DNA of 6,094 nt from contig JAKAYZ010000172.1 in assembly GCA_021816165.1 (NCBI GenBank), forward strand, positions 1-6,094, read 5' to 3'. The stretch comes from Planctomycetota bacterium. Lineage in GTDB: Bacteria; Planctomycetota; Phycisphaerae; WQYP01. Positions 1 to 5,939 of the stretch are shown here, piece after piece; the stretch's first letter is position 1; each line of letters opens with the position of its first letter. Below the pieces are notes generated by a model. It was not told the origin of the DNA and searched no databases. It saw only the letters and a program-made list of their open reading frames with translations. The position numbers and the translations under genes were made by a program.

Positions 1-422
1 CCTGGAAGGGAAACGCATTGAAAACCCACGTGTTGTCCCAAGCTCACCGATTGATTGGCCGCCTGCCGCGCAGTTTGATAGAAAAACCAGGCCAGACCGC
101 TGGCACCGACGGCCAGAATATTCACTGCGGCCCCGGCGACAATTTGATCAGCTGCCGACCAAATGGTGACACCCGCGAAAATGGCGGCGGTACCCATACC
201 CGCAAGTACCGCGGCCGCCAGCCCCACTCCGCCACTGCCACTGGTGCCCGCCGCAGCATAGCCGGCAATGCAGCCCATCAGCATCAAGCCTTCAATGCCA
301 ATGTTAATCACGCCGGTCAGCTCGGCCACCAATTCACCCAACCCGGCCATGACTAAAGGGGTGGCTGCCTGAACCGTTTGCCGCGCCAGAAAGGTGCCCA
401 GACTTTCCCCGGTGATATTCAT
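1..422 (-). CDS. ABC importer permease, second subunit (NupQ/RfuD-like), 3' end cut by window edge
   Basis: Inner-membrane permease of the BPD_transp_2 type (branched-chain amino acid/sugar/nucleoside importer permeases). It is expected to pair with the neighbouring permease to form the channel. I translated 140 codons by hand from the ATG at 422-420 until the frame runs off the left edge; relatives are about 300 residues, so roughly half is missing. The family hallmark GVINIGIEGLMLMG lies at residues 37-50. Hydrophobic segments follow at about 45-60, 64-85 and 92-112. The start ATG overlaps the TGA stop of the upstream permease as ATGA (422-419), which indicates translational coupling. A fair Shine-Dalgarno AGGTG sits at 432-428, five bases before the ATG. 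The substrate is inferred from operon context only (nucleoside or a similar heterocycle). Confidence 0.9.
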   Translation of the reverse strand, partial: MNITGESLGTFLARQTVQAATPLVMAGLGELVAELTGVINIGIEGLMLMGCIAGYAAAGTSGSGGVGLAAAVLAGMGTAAIFAGVTIWSAADQIVAGAAVNILAVGASGLAWFFYQTARQAANQSVSLGQHVGFQCVSLP

Positions 423-1576
423 GATTGCACCTGTTGCGGATCCATAGCTGCGGGGTTTTCGCTGGTTTGGGGCAATGGATCGCGACTGCGGCGCATCATC
501 CATGCGGAGGCCACCAGCATAGCTAGAATGATCACCCCCTTGACCACATTGGCCATTTGGTGTGGCAGAGCCAGGGAGCTTTCTTCGACAAAGCGGGAGC
601 CGGTATCCAACATTCCAAAAAACACTGCGGCAACAGCAATTCCGATAGGGTTGAGGCGCCCCAGTAAGGCAACTGCAATGCCCGTGTAGCCATAGTTACC
701 GAAATTGCCGAGCATGAAATGCGTAACGCCCAGCACCTGCACTGCCCCCCCCAAGCCCGCACAGCACCCACTTAAAAACATAATCGCAAACTGTCGCCGC
801 ACGACCGGCACACCCACCAGATTGGCAACGCGCGGATTCAAGCCCGTGATCAGCAATTCAAAACCGAAGTTGGTACGGCCCAGCACCAACGCCAACGCCA
901 AGGCCAAGGCAAACGCCAGCGGTATGCCCAGATGAAAATCGGTATTGTGGATCAGAATGGGTAACCAATAGATGACCTTAAGTTGAGGACTTTGCGGGGC
1001 AGATGTGTTCGCGGCCTGCAGCGGACCATGCAGAGCGGCACGAACCAGATACAAGGCCACGAAGTTGAGCAAAATGGTGGAAAGCACAACCGGCACACTG
1101 CGGTAGCGCTCCAGCACACTTGCCAGCACCGCCCAGAGTCCACCGGCGACCGATGCCGCGGCTATGGCCACCACCATCACCAGCCAGGGGGGACCGGGCA
1201 AAATGAAACGTGTGGTCAGGGCCACGCTGGCCAACGCTCCCAGCAAAAATTGGCCTTGCGCACCGATATTCAGCACGCCGGAACGAAAGGCCACCCCTGC
1301 CGCCAAACCCGTCAACAAGAGTGGACAGGCATCGGCCACACTTGTGGCACAGTTGAAGCGGTTCCCCGCAGCCCCGATGATCCAACGATGTAAAATGCCC
1401 AGGGCTGGATAACCGCCAACCGCCAAAATAACCAGCACCAGTAACACGCTTAGTGCGACCGCCCCCATCGCCAGACTCATCCACAGCAAAAACACCTTCA
1501 CGCCGCGCCGCGTGTCATAGCGCTGTGCCGTGGACAGCGGACTATTCAAAACTGGTGGAGGCACAGATGGGTCCAA
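419..1576 (-). CDS. ABC importer permease, first subunit (NupP/RfuC-like)
   Basis: Inner-membrane permease of 385 residues, BPD_transp_2 type, half of the heterodimeric channel. A proline-rich cytoplasmic N-terminus (1-25) precedes a strong membrane segment at about 28-53. The family motif GVLNIGAQGQ is at 100-109, followed by many hydrophobic helices, including a Leu-Ala repeat encoded near 885-920. The C-terminus is a short polar tail rich in Q, P and S. The start is TTG at 1576-1574. No ATG or GTG occurs in frame between the ATPase stop and this codon, and GGAG at 1588-1585 lies eight bases upstream, which supports TTG. A GTG at residue 5 is a less well-placed alternative. The gene is 27 bases downstream of the ATPase, in the same reading frame, and overlaps the next permease by four bases. 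The family assignment is firm; the transported ligand is not. Confidence 0.93.
   Translation of the reverse strand: MDPSVPPPVLNSPLSTAQRYDTRRGVKVFLLWMSLAMGAVALSVLLVLVILAVGGYPALGILHRWIIGAAGNRFNCATSVADACPLLLTGLAAGVAFRSGVLNIGAQGQFLLGALASVALTTRFILPGPPWLVMVVAIAAASVAGGLWAVLASVLERYRSVPVVLSTILLNFVALYLVRAALHGPLQAANTSAPQSPQLKVIYWLPILIHNTDFHLGIPLAFALALALALVLGRTNFGFELLITGLNPRVANLVGVPVVRRQFAIMFLSGCCAGLGGAVQVLGVTHFMLGNFGNYGYTGIAVALLGRLNPIGIAVAAVFFGMLDTGSRFVEESSLALPHQMANVVKGVIILAMLVASAWMMRRSRDPLPQTSENPAAMDPQQVQS
885..920. repeat. Imperfect hexanucleotide repeat inside the first permease
   Basis: Six consecutive six-base units follow the pattern GCCAAC/GCCAAG on the plus strand (accaac, gccaac, gccaag, gccaag, gcaaac, gccagc). 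On the coding strand they read as alternating Leu and Ala codons, giving the segment LAFALALALALVLG in a membrane helix. The units are in frame, so gain or loss of one would add or remove two residues without breaking the gene. Confidence 0.7.
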
Positions 1577-1584
1577 TGGGTTAG

Positions 1585-1588
1585 CTCC
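1585..1588 (-). promoter_or_regulatory. Shine-Dalgarno GGAG supporting a TTG start
   Basis: GGAG on the minus strand is followed by eight bases and then TTG at 1576. It is the only purine-rich ribosome-binding match between the ATPase stop (1606-1604) and the permease coding region. No ATG or GTG is available in frame there, so it decides the start of the first permease. Confidence 0.65.
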
Positions 1589-1603
1589 AGTTACTGATCC
1601 TGA

Positions 1604-3115
1604 TCATGCGGCTTGCGGTGAGACACCCATCATCATCCGCCCAATAGCGGCACGATCCACCGCCGGCCAGTTTGTGGGTAACAATTGACCAGCGTACATC
1701 ACCATGACGCGGTCACTTAATGAAAGCAGTTCGTCAAGATCGCTGTGAATCAACAGGATTGCGGCCCCCCGCTGGCGCGCAGCGGCGAGTTGTTGCAGGA
1801 CAAACGCTGTGGCTCCGACATCCAACCCACGGGTCGGATTGATGGCCAGTATGACCGGTGGATTGCCGTGCAACTCGCGGGCAATCAGGGCCTTTTGCTG
1901 ATTGCCCCCGGAAAGGGATTGGATGGGTACATCCACCCCAGCACAGCGGATATCAAAGGATCTTATCAGCGCCGCGGCCTGGGCCCGCCACGCCGTCAGG
2001 CGGCGCAGCCCAAAGCGGGAAAATTCCGGATTGCGGTAGCTGCGCAACATCAGGTTGGCAGTGAGCGAAAGCGAGAGCACCAAACCCTGGCTCTGCCGAT
2101 CTTCAGGAATGCAGGCGAACTGCCGGGCCCGACGAAAGTCGGCTAAATGACGCATATCTTGACCATTGAGCGCTATAACTCCGCTGCGAATCATCAGGGA
2201 ACCCAGGATGGCATCAATCAGCGACGTCTGTCCATTGCCTTCAACACCAGCAATTCCGACAATTTCTCCGGCACATACGGACAGATTAATGTTGTCCAGC
2301 AGAGGCTTGACGCCATGAGTTCCGGGTACCGGACAGCACACCCGACTTAGTTGCAGTCGGATCGGACCAGGAGCTGCTGACGATGCCCCCATCATCGGCA
2401 ACGCGCTTTGCGTTCCCAACATCCGCTGGGTAATTTCTTCGGCGGAGAGTTCATTGGTCGGCCCAGCAAAAACCATTTCACCGCGCCGTAAAACCGCAAT
2501 ACGGTCACACATGCGCGTGACTTCCGAAAGCTTATGGCTGATAAAAATAACCGTAATGCCGGCTCGGGCCAGGCTGCGAACGGCGGGGATCAACTCATCC
2601 ACTTCCTGCGGTGTTAAAACAGCCGTCGGTTCATCAAGAATAAGAATCTTACCACCCCCCAACAGGGCCTTGATGATTTCAACACGCTGTTGCTGACCGA
2701 CATTGAGATGTCCCACCACGCTATCCGGATCAACCGCCCAATGCAACCGGCGGGCCATTTCGGTAATGCGCTGGCGAAAATATGCCCGATGCAGCAGCCC
2801 AAAATTCCGACCAACGGCCAAGGCCAGATTTTCCGTGACACTCAGGGCGGGTGCCAGCTTAAAATGCTGATGCACCATGCCAATTCCCATCTTCTGGGCC
2901 ACACGTGGCGAACGCACGGCGATAACCTGCCCGCTTAGCCGAATTTGCCCTCGGTCCGGACGAATCAGGCCGAAGAGTATGTTCATCAGCGTGGTTTTAC
3001 CCGCTCCATTTTCGCCCAGTATGCCCTGAACACAGCCGGGCGCAATGACCAGGGAGATATTGTTCAAGGCCTGAACCCGGCCGAAGGCTTTGCTGATATT
3101 TTCCAGCGTCAGCAT
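1604..3115 (-). CDS. ABC importer ATP-binding protein with two nucleotide-binding domains (NupO/RfuB-like)
   Basis: Cytoplasmic ATPase of 503 residues that powers the importer; it contains two fused ABC domains. Domain 1 has Walker A GENGAGKTT (34-42), Q-loop Gln83, a variant signature LNVGQQQR (137-144), Walker B ILILDEP (157-163) with catalytic Glu162, and switch His194. Domain 2 has a degenerate Walker A GVEGNGQTS (290-298, Gln296 in place of Lys), signature LSGGNQQK (401-408) and a Walker B region ILAINPTRGLD (422-432) lacking the usual Asp-Glu. This asymmetry is normal for the sugar/nucleoside importer ATPases (COG3845 type) and leaves one canonical composite ATP site. The ATG at 3115 follows the lipoprotein stop by 19 bases. 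The ribosome-binding site is weak (GGTAAAG), so coupling to the upstream gene is likely. Length and domain layout match the family. Confidence 0.95.
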   Translation of the reverse strand: MLTLENISKAFGRVQALNNISLVIAPGCVQGILGENGAGKTTLMNILFGLIRPDRGQIRLSGQVIAVRSPRVAQKMGIGMVHQHFKLAPALSVTENLALAVGRNFGLLHRAYFRQRITEMARRLHWAVDPDSVVGHLNVGQQQRVEIIKALLGGGKILILDEPTAVLTPQEVDELIPAVRSLARAGITVIFISHKLSEVTRMCDRIAVLRRGEMVFAGPTNELSAEEITQRMLGTQSALPMMGASSAAPGPIRLQLSRVCCPVPGTHGVKPLLDNINLSVCAGEIVGIAGVEGNGQTSLIDAILGSLMIRSGVIALNGQDMRHLADFRRARQFACIPEDRQSQGLVLSLSLTANLMLRSYRNPEFSRFGLRRLTAWRAQAAALIRSFDIRCAGVDVPIQSLSGGNQQKALIARELHGNPPVILAINPTRGLDVGATAFVLQQLAAARQRGAAILLIHSDLDELLSLSDRVMVMYAGQLLPTNWPAVDRAAIGRMMMGVSPQAA

Positions 3116-3134
3116 GACTTTACCAACTTTGGTC

Positions 3135-4211
3135 TTATCCGGCGGAAATGACGATCTTTCCCGTCCGGAGTTCTTCTCCGGCTCGTTTTACCGCCCGCTG
3201 CATCGCAGGAGTAATGACCTTGCCGATGAGCTGCGGATTGAGCACTGTGATGCATACACCATTGGCGGAATTTTCCTGATGCACGCCGGGCCGAAAATGG
3301 CCATGGATGATTTCCAGAATCAATTTTTTATACGCACGATCCAGGCGAATCACGGCGCTGGCCAGAGTATAGGCACCGCAGGAGGAATTGTCGTTCTGGT
3401 CGGTATTGGAACCAAATACGTAAACGGGGTGACCGCCCGGCGGCACATGCCGGTCCGCGGCGGCGACCGCTTCAAAAACACCGCGGCTGGCGGCATCCAC
3501 ATTTTGATAGATCACATCAATGTGTTGCTGAATAAACGCCTCCGCCTGGCTTTTGGAAAGCGCGGGCTGATCCCAACTGGTATAAGCATGGGCCACGGTA
3601 ATATGAGGATTGACACTTCTAGCCCCGGCCAAAAAACCCGTGTAACAGGCCACCACGGAAGGGATGGCCTCCCCACCGATAAAGCCGAGCCGGCCGGTTT
3701 TGCTGATCATCGCCGCCAGTACGCCGAGTTGATAAGACGGCTGGGAAAGGTCGAAGTTCAGGGTCGCCACGTTGGGTTGGATTTTATCGGCTCCGTCAAT
3801 CGCAAAGTGTGTGTGGCTGGCGGTGGGCGCCACCTGTGAAGCGGGGTCGAGAAATTCGTAGCCGTGACCTATGACCAGGTTGTATCCGCGAGCGATATAT
3901 TGCCGCATGATGTTGCCGGCCCGAACCGGAGAAACGTGTTCCAGCATGGAAACCTTCAGATGCAAACGGCGTTTCAGGCGAAGCATGGCATCGCGACCCT
4001 CTTCATTCCAACCGCCATCCGTAAAAGAACCGGAGCACAGCAATGCCACCTTCAGGGGATGGCGTGCTGCCTTGGAGCCAGTGCCCGCCGGCGCAGATGG
4101 TTGTAAAGAGGCCGAAGACTGGTGTGTTTTCTTGGAACATGCCGGAAGCAGGAAAGCCAAGGCCATTACCAGCAGAATATTGAAAAGCCCTACGGATTTT
4201 TTAGGAAACAT
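3135..4211 (-). CDS. Med/BMP-family substrate-binding lipoprotein of the ABC importer
   Basis: Ligand-binding lipoprotein of 358 residues, first gene of the importer operon. The N-terminus has a lysine pair, a hydrophobic stretch (about 7-22) and a lipobox LLPAC with Cys25 as the predicted lipidated residue. A Ser/Ala/Pro-rich linker (26-50) leads to the periplasmic-binding fold. Family landmarks are VALLCSGSFTDGGWNEEG (55-72), VIGHGYEFLDPASQVA (113-128), GRLGFIGGE (173-181), DVIYQNVDAASRGVFEA (232-248) and VFGSNTDQND (265-274). Trp68 takes the place of the aromatic residue that stacks on purines in PnrA, and Asp271 fits the GxDxDQ position. The site where PnrA has a ligand-contacting Lys appears as Ile288, so a purine nucleoside ligand is not assured; riboflavin or another heterocycle is possible. 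The ATG at 4211 has AAAGGA eight bases upstream. Confidence 0.93.
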   Translation of the reverse strand: MFPKKSVGLFNILLVMALAFLLPACSKKTHQSSASLQPSAPAGTGSKAARHPLKVALLCSGSFTDGGWNEEGRDAMLRLKRRLHLKVSMLEHVSPVRAGNIMRQYIARGYNLVIGHGYEFLDPASQVAPTASHTHFAIDGADKIQPNVATLNFDLSQPSYQLGVLAAMISKTGRLGFIGGEAIPSVVACYTGFLAGARSVNPHITVAHAYTSWDQPALSKSQAEAFIQQHIDVIYQNVDAASRGVFEAVAAADRHVPPGGHPVYVFGSNTDQNDNSSCGAYTLASAVIRLDRAYKKLILEIIHGHFRPGVHQENSANGVCITVLNPQLIGKVITPAMQRAVKRAGEELRTGKIVISAG

Positions 4212-4219
4212 TCGCCGAG

Positions 4220-4225
4220 TCCTTT
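4220..4225 (-). promoter_or_regulatory. Shine-Dalgarno AAAGGA of the BMP lipoprotein gene
   Basis: AAAGGA on the minus strand is eight bases before the ATG at 4211-4209. It is the strongest ribosome-binding match in the operon and fixes the lipoprotein start. Confidence 0.7.
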
Positions 4226-4236
4226 CTGACTGTCAG
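4226..4236. repeat. Short palindrome CTGAC-T-GTCAG next to the lipoprotein ribosome-binding site
   Basis: A perfect five-base inverted repeat around a single central base, abutting the AAAGGA ribosome-binding site of the lipoprotein gene. It could be an operator half-site pair or chance. The one-base centre is too tight for an RNA hairpin, so a DNA-binding site is the likelier role if it has one. Confidence 0.35.
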
Positions 4237-4266
4237 TTGATACGAACCAGATACTACCAGCAATTA

Positions 4267-4284
4267 TTCCAGTAAATGCTGGAA
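4267..4284. repeat. Inverted repeat TTCCAG-N6-CTGGAA upstream of the importer operon
   Basis: A perfect six-base inverted repeat with a six-base loop, 56 bases upstream of the lipoprotein start. The position suits an operator or a 5' leader hairpin of the importer operon. It has no T-run, so it is not an intrinsic terminator. The minus-strand AATAAT that directly follows overlaps its last two bases. Confidence 0.4.
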
Positions 4285-4574
4285 AATGCCAGTGAGTCCA
4301 CACGGAATGCCGCCCTGCCGGGTGGCAATGTGGCGCGTCACCGGAGGCAGCGGCCACCGGCTGCGGAGTGGTGTCCGGCGACGGGCTTCTGAGATCAACC
4401 AGTGCTCCGTTCCAGTTGCAATTGCGGATTGATTGGTCTGGAATCAGCCGAAGTGATGTCCAGATTGCAGCGGTTAGCATCAAGCAGACCGCCCCGACGA
4501 TTCCTTGTATTTGCCGAGCACCGATATTCAATACAGGAGAGTAGAAGGGAATTGCGGGAAGGCCGCAACGCGGT

Positions 4575-5795
4575 CTACATCATGCCGCTGGCCGCAGGCT
4601 GGTTTTCTGCCGCCATATCCGCAACCGGCACCTCGTCAATCCAGGCACCACCCAGCAATCTGTCACCGGCGTAACAGACCACGGCCTGTCCGGGCGTGAT
4701 GGCTGCCACCGGCGCCTCAAAGCAAACGGTCAGTTCGTCCGGCCCGGTCAACTCCGCGGTGGCCGGAGCCGCAGGAGTGTTGTAACGTACACGAGCCGTA
4801 CACTCAAAAGGCCCCTGTGGCCGCGGGGTTAACCAGTTGACTTCACGAGCGATGAGCTTCTTTCGCAGGAGATCCTCTTTGTTACCAATGGTGACGGTAT
4901 TGTTGGCGGCATCAATGGCGGTAACATAAATAGGATAACCAAAAGCCACCCCCACCCCACGCCGCTGGCCCAGCGTAAAATTTTGATGGCCGGCGTGGGT
5001 GGCTAACTGTCGTCCGCGCGAATCAACCACCGGTCCGGGAGTAACGGCCTGCGGAGTGCGGCGGTTGATCAGCCGCATATAATTATTGTCGGGCACAAAG
5101 CAGATTTCCTGTGAATCCCGCTTGTCATGCACGGGCAAGCCCAGTTCACGGGCCAACTGGCGAACCTGACTTTTGGGATAATGCCCGATCGGAAGCAGGA
5201 TACGGGAAATGTCCTCCCGTGGCACACCGAAGAGAACGTAGCTTTGATCTTTACTCTCGTCGATACCTCGAAGAATCTGGGCCGCACCCGATTCATCACA
5301 GCCAATACGGGCATAGTGACCAGTGGCCACGTAATTGGCACCGATGGCCGAAGCATAACGCAACAGTTTGCCGAATTTGAGATATTCATTGCAGCGGACG
5401 CAGGGGTTGGGGGTGCGCCCGCGGTTGTATTCGCGCACAAAATAATCAATGATACCAGAAAAATCGTGCTGAAAATTCAAGGCATAAAATGGAATATCCA
5501 ACAGCCCTGCAACATACCGGGCATCCGCGGCATCCGCAGCCGAACAGCAACCCTGCTGGTGGGACTTGGTTTCGACGCTGCTCTTTGCTGTGGCGTCATC
5601 GGAAAGGTGGCTTTCCGATGGCTGAGGTATGGCGCAGGCCGTGGCAGATGTTCCCGCCGATTCCACCGGGTCGCTGCCGAGCCGCATAAACACACCTATA
5701 CAGTTATACCCCTGCCGACGCAGCAACGCCGCCGCCACGGAGCTATCTACCCCGCCCGACATGGCCACAACCACGGTACCCTTATTGCCACTCAT
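4575..5795 (-). CDS. mnmA: tRNA-specific 2-thiouridylase MnmA
   Basis: Cytoplasmic enzyme that adenylates and then thiolates C2 of the wobble uridine U34 in tRNAs for Lys, Glu and Gln, taking sulfur from a relay or directly from a cysteine desulfurase. The ATP-binding PP-loop SGGVDSS is at 13-19. RGRTPNPCVRCN (125-136) carries Cys135, which aligns with E. coli Cys102; ATGHYA is at 157-162, KDQSYVLFG at 182-190, and DSQEICF (227-233) carries Cys232, aligning with E. coli Cys199. FTLGQRRGVGVA marks the start of the C-terminal domains. At 406 residues it exceeds E. coli MnmA (368), mainly through a Ser/Ala-rich insert at about 40-82. Cys132 adds a CxxC motif. ATG at 5795 follows GGGTG closely. 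It is separated from the importer operon by 363 bases and is probably transcribed on its own. Confidence 0.97.
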   Translation of the reverse strand: MSGNKGTVVVAMSGGVDSSVAAALLRRQGYNCIGVFMRLGSDPVESAGTSATACAIPQPSESHLSDDATAKSSVETKSHQQGCCSAADAADARYVAGLLDIPFYALNFQHDFSGIIDYFVREYNRGRTPNPCVRCNEYLKFGKLLRYASAIGANYVATGHYARIGCDESGAAQILRGIDESKDQSYVLFGVPREDISRILLPIGHYPKSQVRQLARELGLPVHDKRDSQEICFVPDNNYMRLINRRTPQAVTPGPVVDSRGRQLATHAGHQNFTLGQRRGVGVAFGYPIYVTAIDAANNTVTIGNKEDLLRKKLIAREVNWLTPRPQGPFECTARVRYNTPAAPATAELTGPDELTVCFEAPVAAITPGQAVVCYAGDRLLGGAWIDEVPVADMAAENQPAASGMM

Positions 5796-5847
5796 AGATC
5801 ACCCGTTTATGAACCAAGCCCGACCCGGTACCCGGTTCAACGCGATG

Positions 5848-5853
5848 ATTATA
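5848..5853 (-). promoter_or_regulatory. Candidate -10 element (TATAAT) for mnmA
   Basis: The minus strand reads a perfect TATAAT at 5853-5848. Transcription would begin near 5841, giving a 5' leader of about 45 bases before the mnmA ATG at 5795. No good TTGACA-like -35 is found at 16-18 bases upstream (AGCAAA-like sequence there), so the call rests on the -10 and its position. Confidence 0.4.
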
Positions 5854-5924
5854 ACCAATGCACTGCCAATTTGCTTTATAACACCGCACCAGCCGGCCAC
5901 CGCGCCGGTATGGCCAACATCCAC

Positions 5925-5930
5925 TATAAT
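5925..5930 (+). promoter_or_regulatory. Candidate -10 element (TATAAT) for obg
   Basis: Perfect TATAAT on the plus strand with no recognisable -35 (GC-rich GCGCCG at the 17-base position). If it is the -10, transcription would start at about 5937, only a few bases before the ATG at 5940. That would make an obg reading from 5940 almost leaderless, or would favour the ATG at 6006 with a leader of about 70 bases. Confidence 0.35.
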
Positions 5931-5935
5931 AAGGA
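5931..5935 (+). promoter_or_regulatory. Shine-Dalgarno-like AAGGA before the upstream obg start
   Basis: AAGGA is followed by four bases and ATG at 5940. It is the best ribosome-binding match for obg, better than the GGTGGTG-type sequence in front of the ATG at 6006. It competes for the same bases as a transcript starting from TATAAT 5925-5930, so both signals cannot easily act together. Confidence 0.4.
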
Positions 5936-5939
5936 ATCG

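Larger units (their letters stand above)
4212..4574. other. 363-base gap between mnmA and the importer operon (leader/promoter region)
   Basis: No convincing gene lies here. The half nearer mnmA (about 4300-4400) is GC-rich with several short self-complementary tracts, for example TGCC-ACCC-GGCA on the minus strand. The half nearer the lipoprotein gene (4220-4290) is AT-richer and has two perfect short inverted repeats. The importer promoter must lie here or upstream, but I see no hexamer pair close to the sigma-70 consensus. AATAAT, read on the minus strand just after the 4267-4284 repeat, is only a weak -10 candidate. No T-run terminator follows mnmA; only a four-pair hairpin CCGC-GTT-GCGG near 4564-4574. 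I compared it by eye with cobalamin, TPP, FMN and purine riboswitch hallmarks and found no match. Confidence 0.6.

Noticed and set aside
978..1484. Minus-strand open frame of 168 codons inside the first permease
   Set aside because: It is an out-of-frame reading of the permease gene; the permease frame has clear membrane segments and the GVLNIGAQGQ motif, while this one is Gly/Arg/Cys-rich without pattern.
3090..3839. Plus-strand open frame of 249 codons opposite the lipoprotein gene
   Set aside because: It is antisense to a well-supported BMP-family gene with a lipobox and family motifs, has no recognisable domain, and is rich in scattered Gly, His and Arg as expected for a shadow frame.
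4300..4520. Cobalamin, TPP, FMN or purine riboswitch upstream of the importer
   Set aside because: Isolated fragments such as CGGGGCGG or CTCAGAAGCCCG recall FMN or TPP elements, but the conserved cores and their order are absent.
4560..4577. Hairpin after the mnmA stop as an intrinsic terminator
   Set aside because: The stem is only four pairs (CCGC/GCGG) and is followed by CCTTCCCGC rather than a T-run.
4402..4699. Plus-strand open frames across the end of mnmA and the gap
   Set aside because: Short, partly antisense to mnmA, no motif and no good start context.
5893..5908. CCGGC-N6-GCCGG inverted repeat upstream of the obg -10 candidate
   Set aside because: Five GC pairs in a GC-rich genome are expected by chance, and nothing else supports an operator here.
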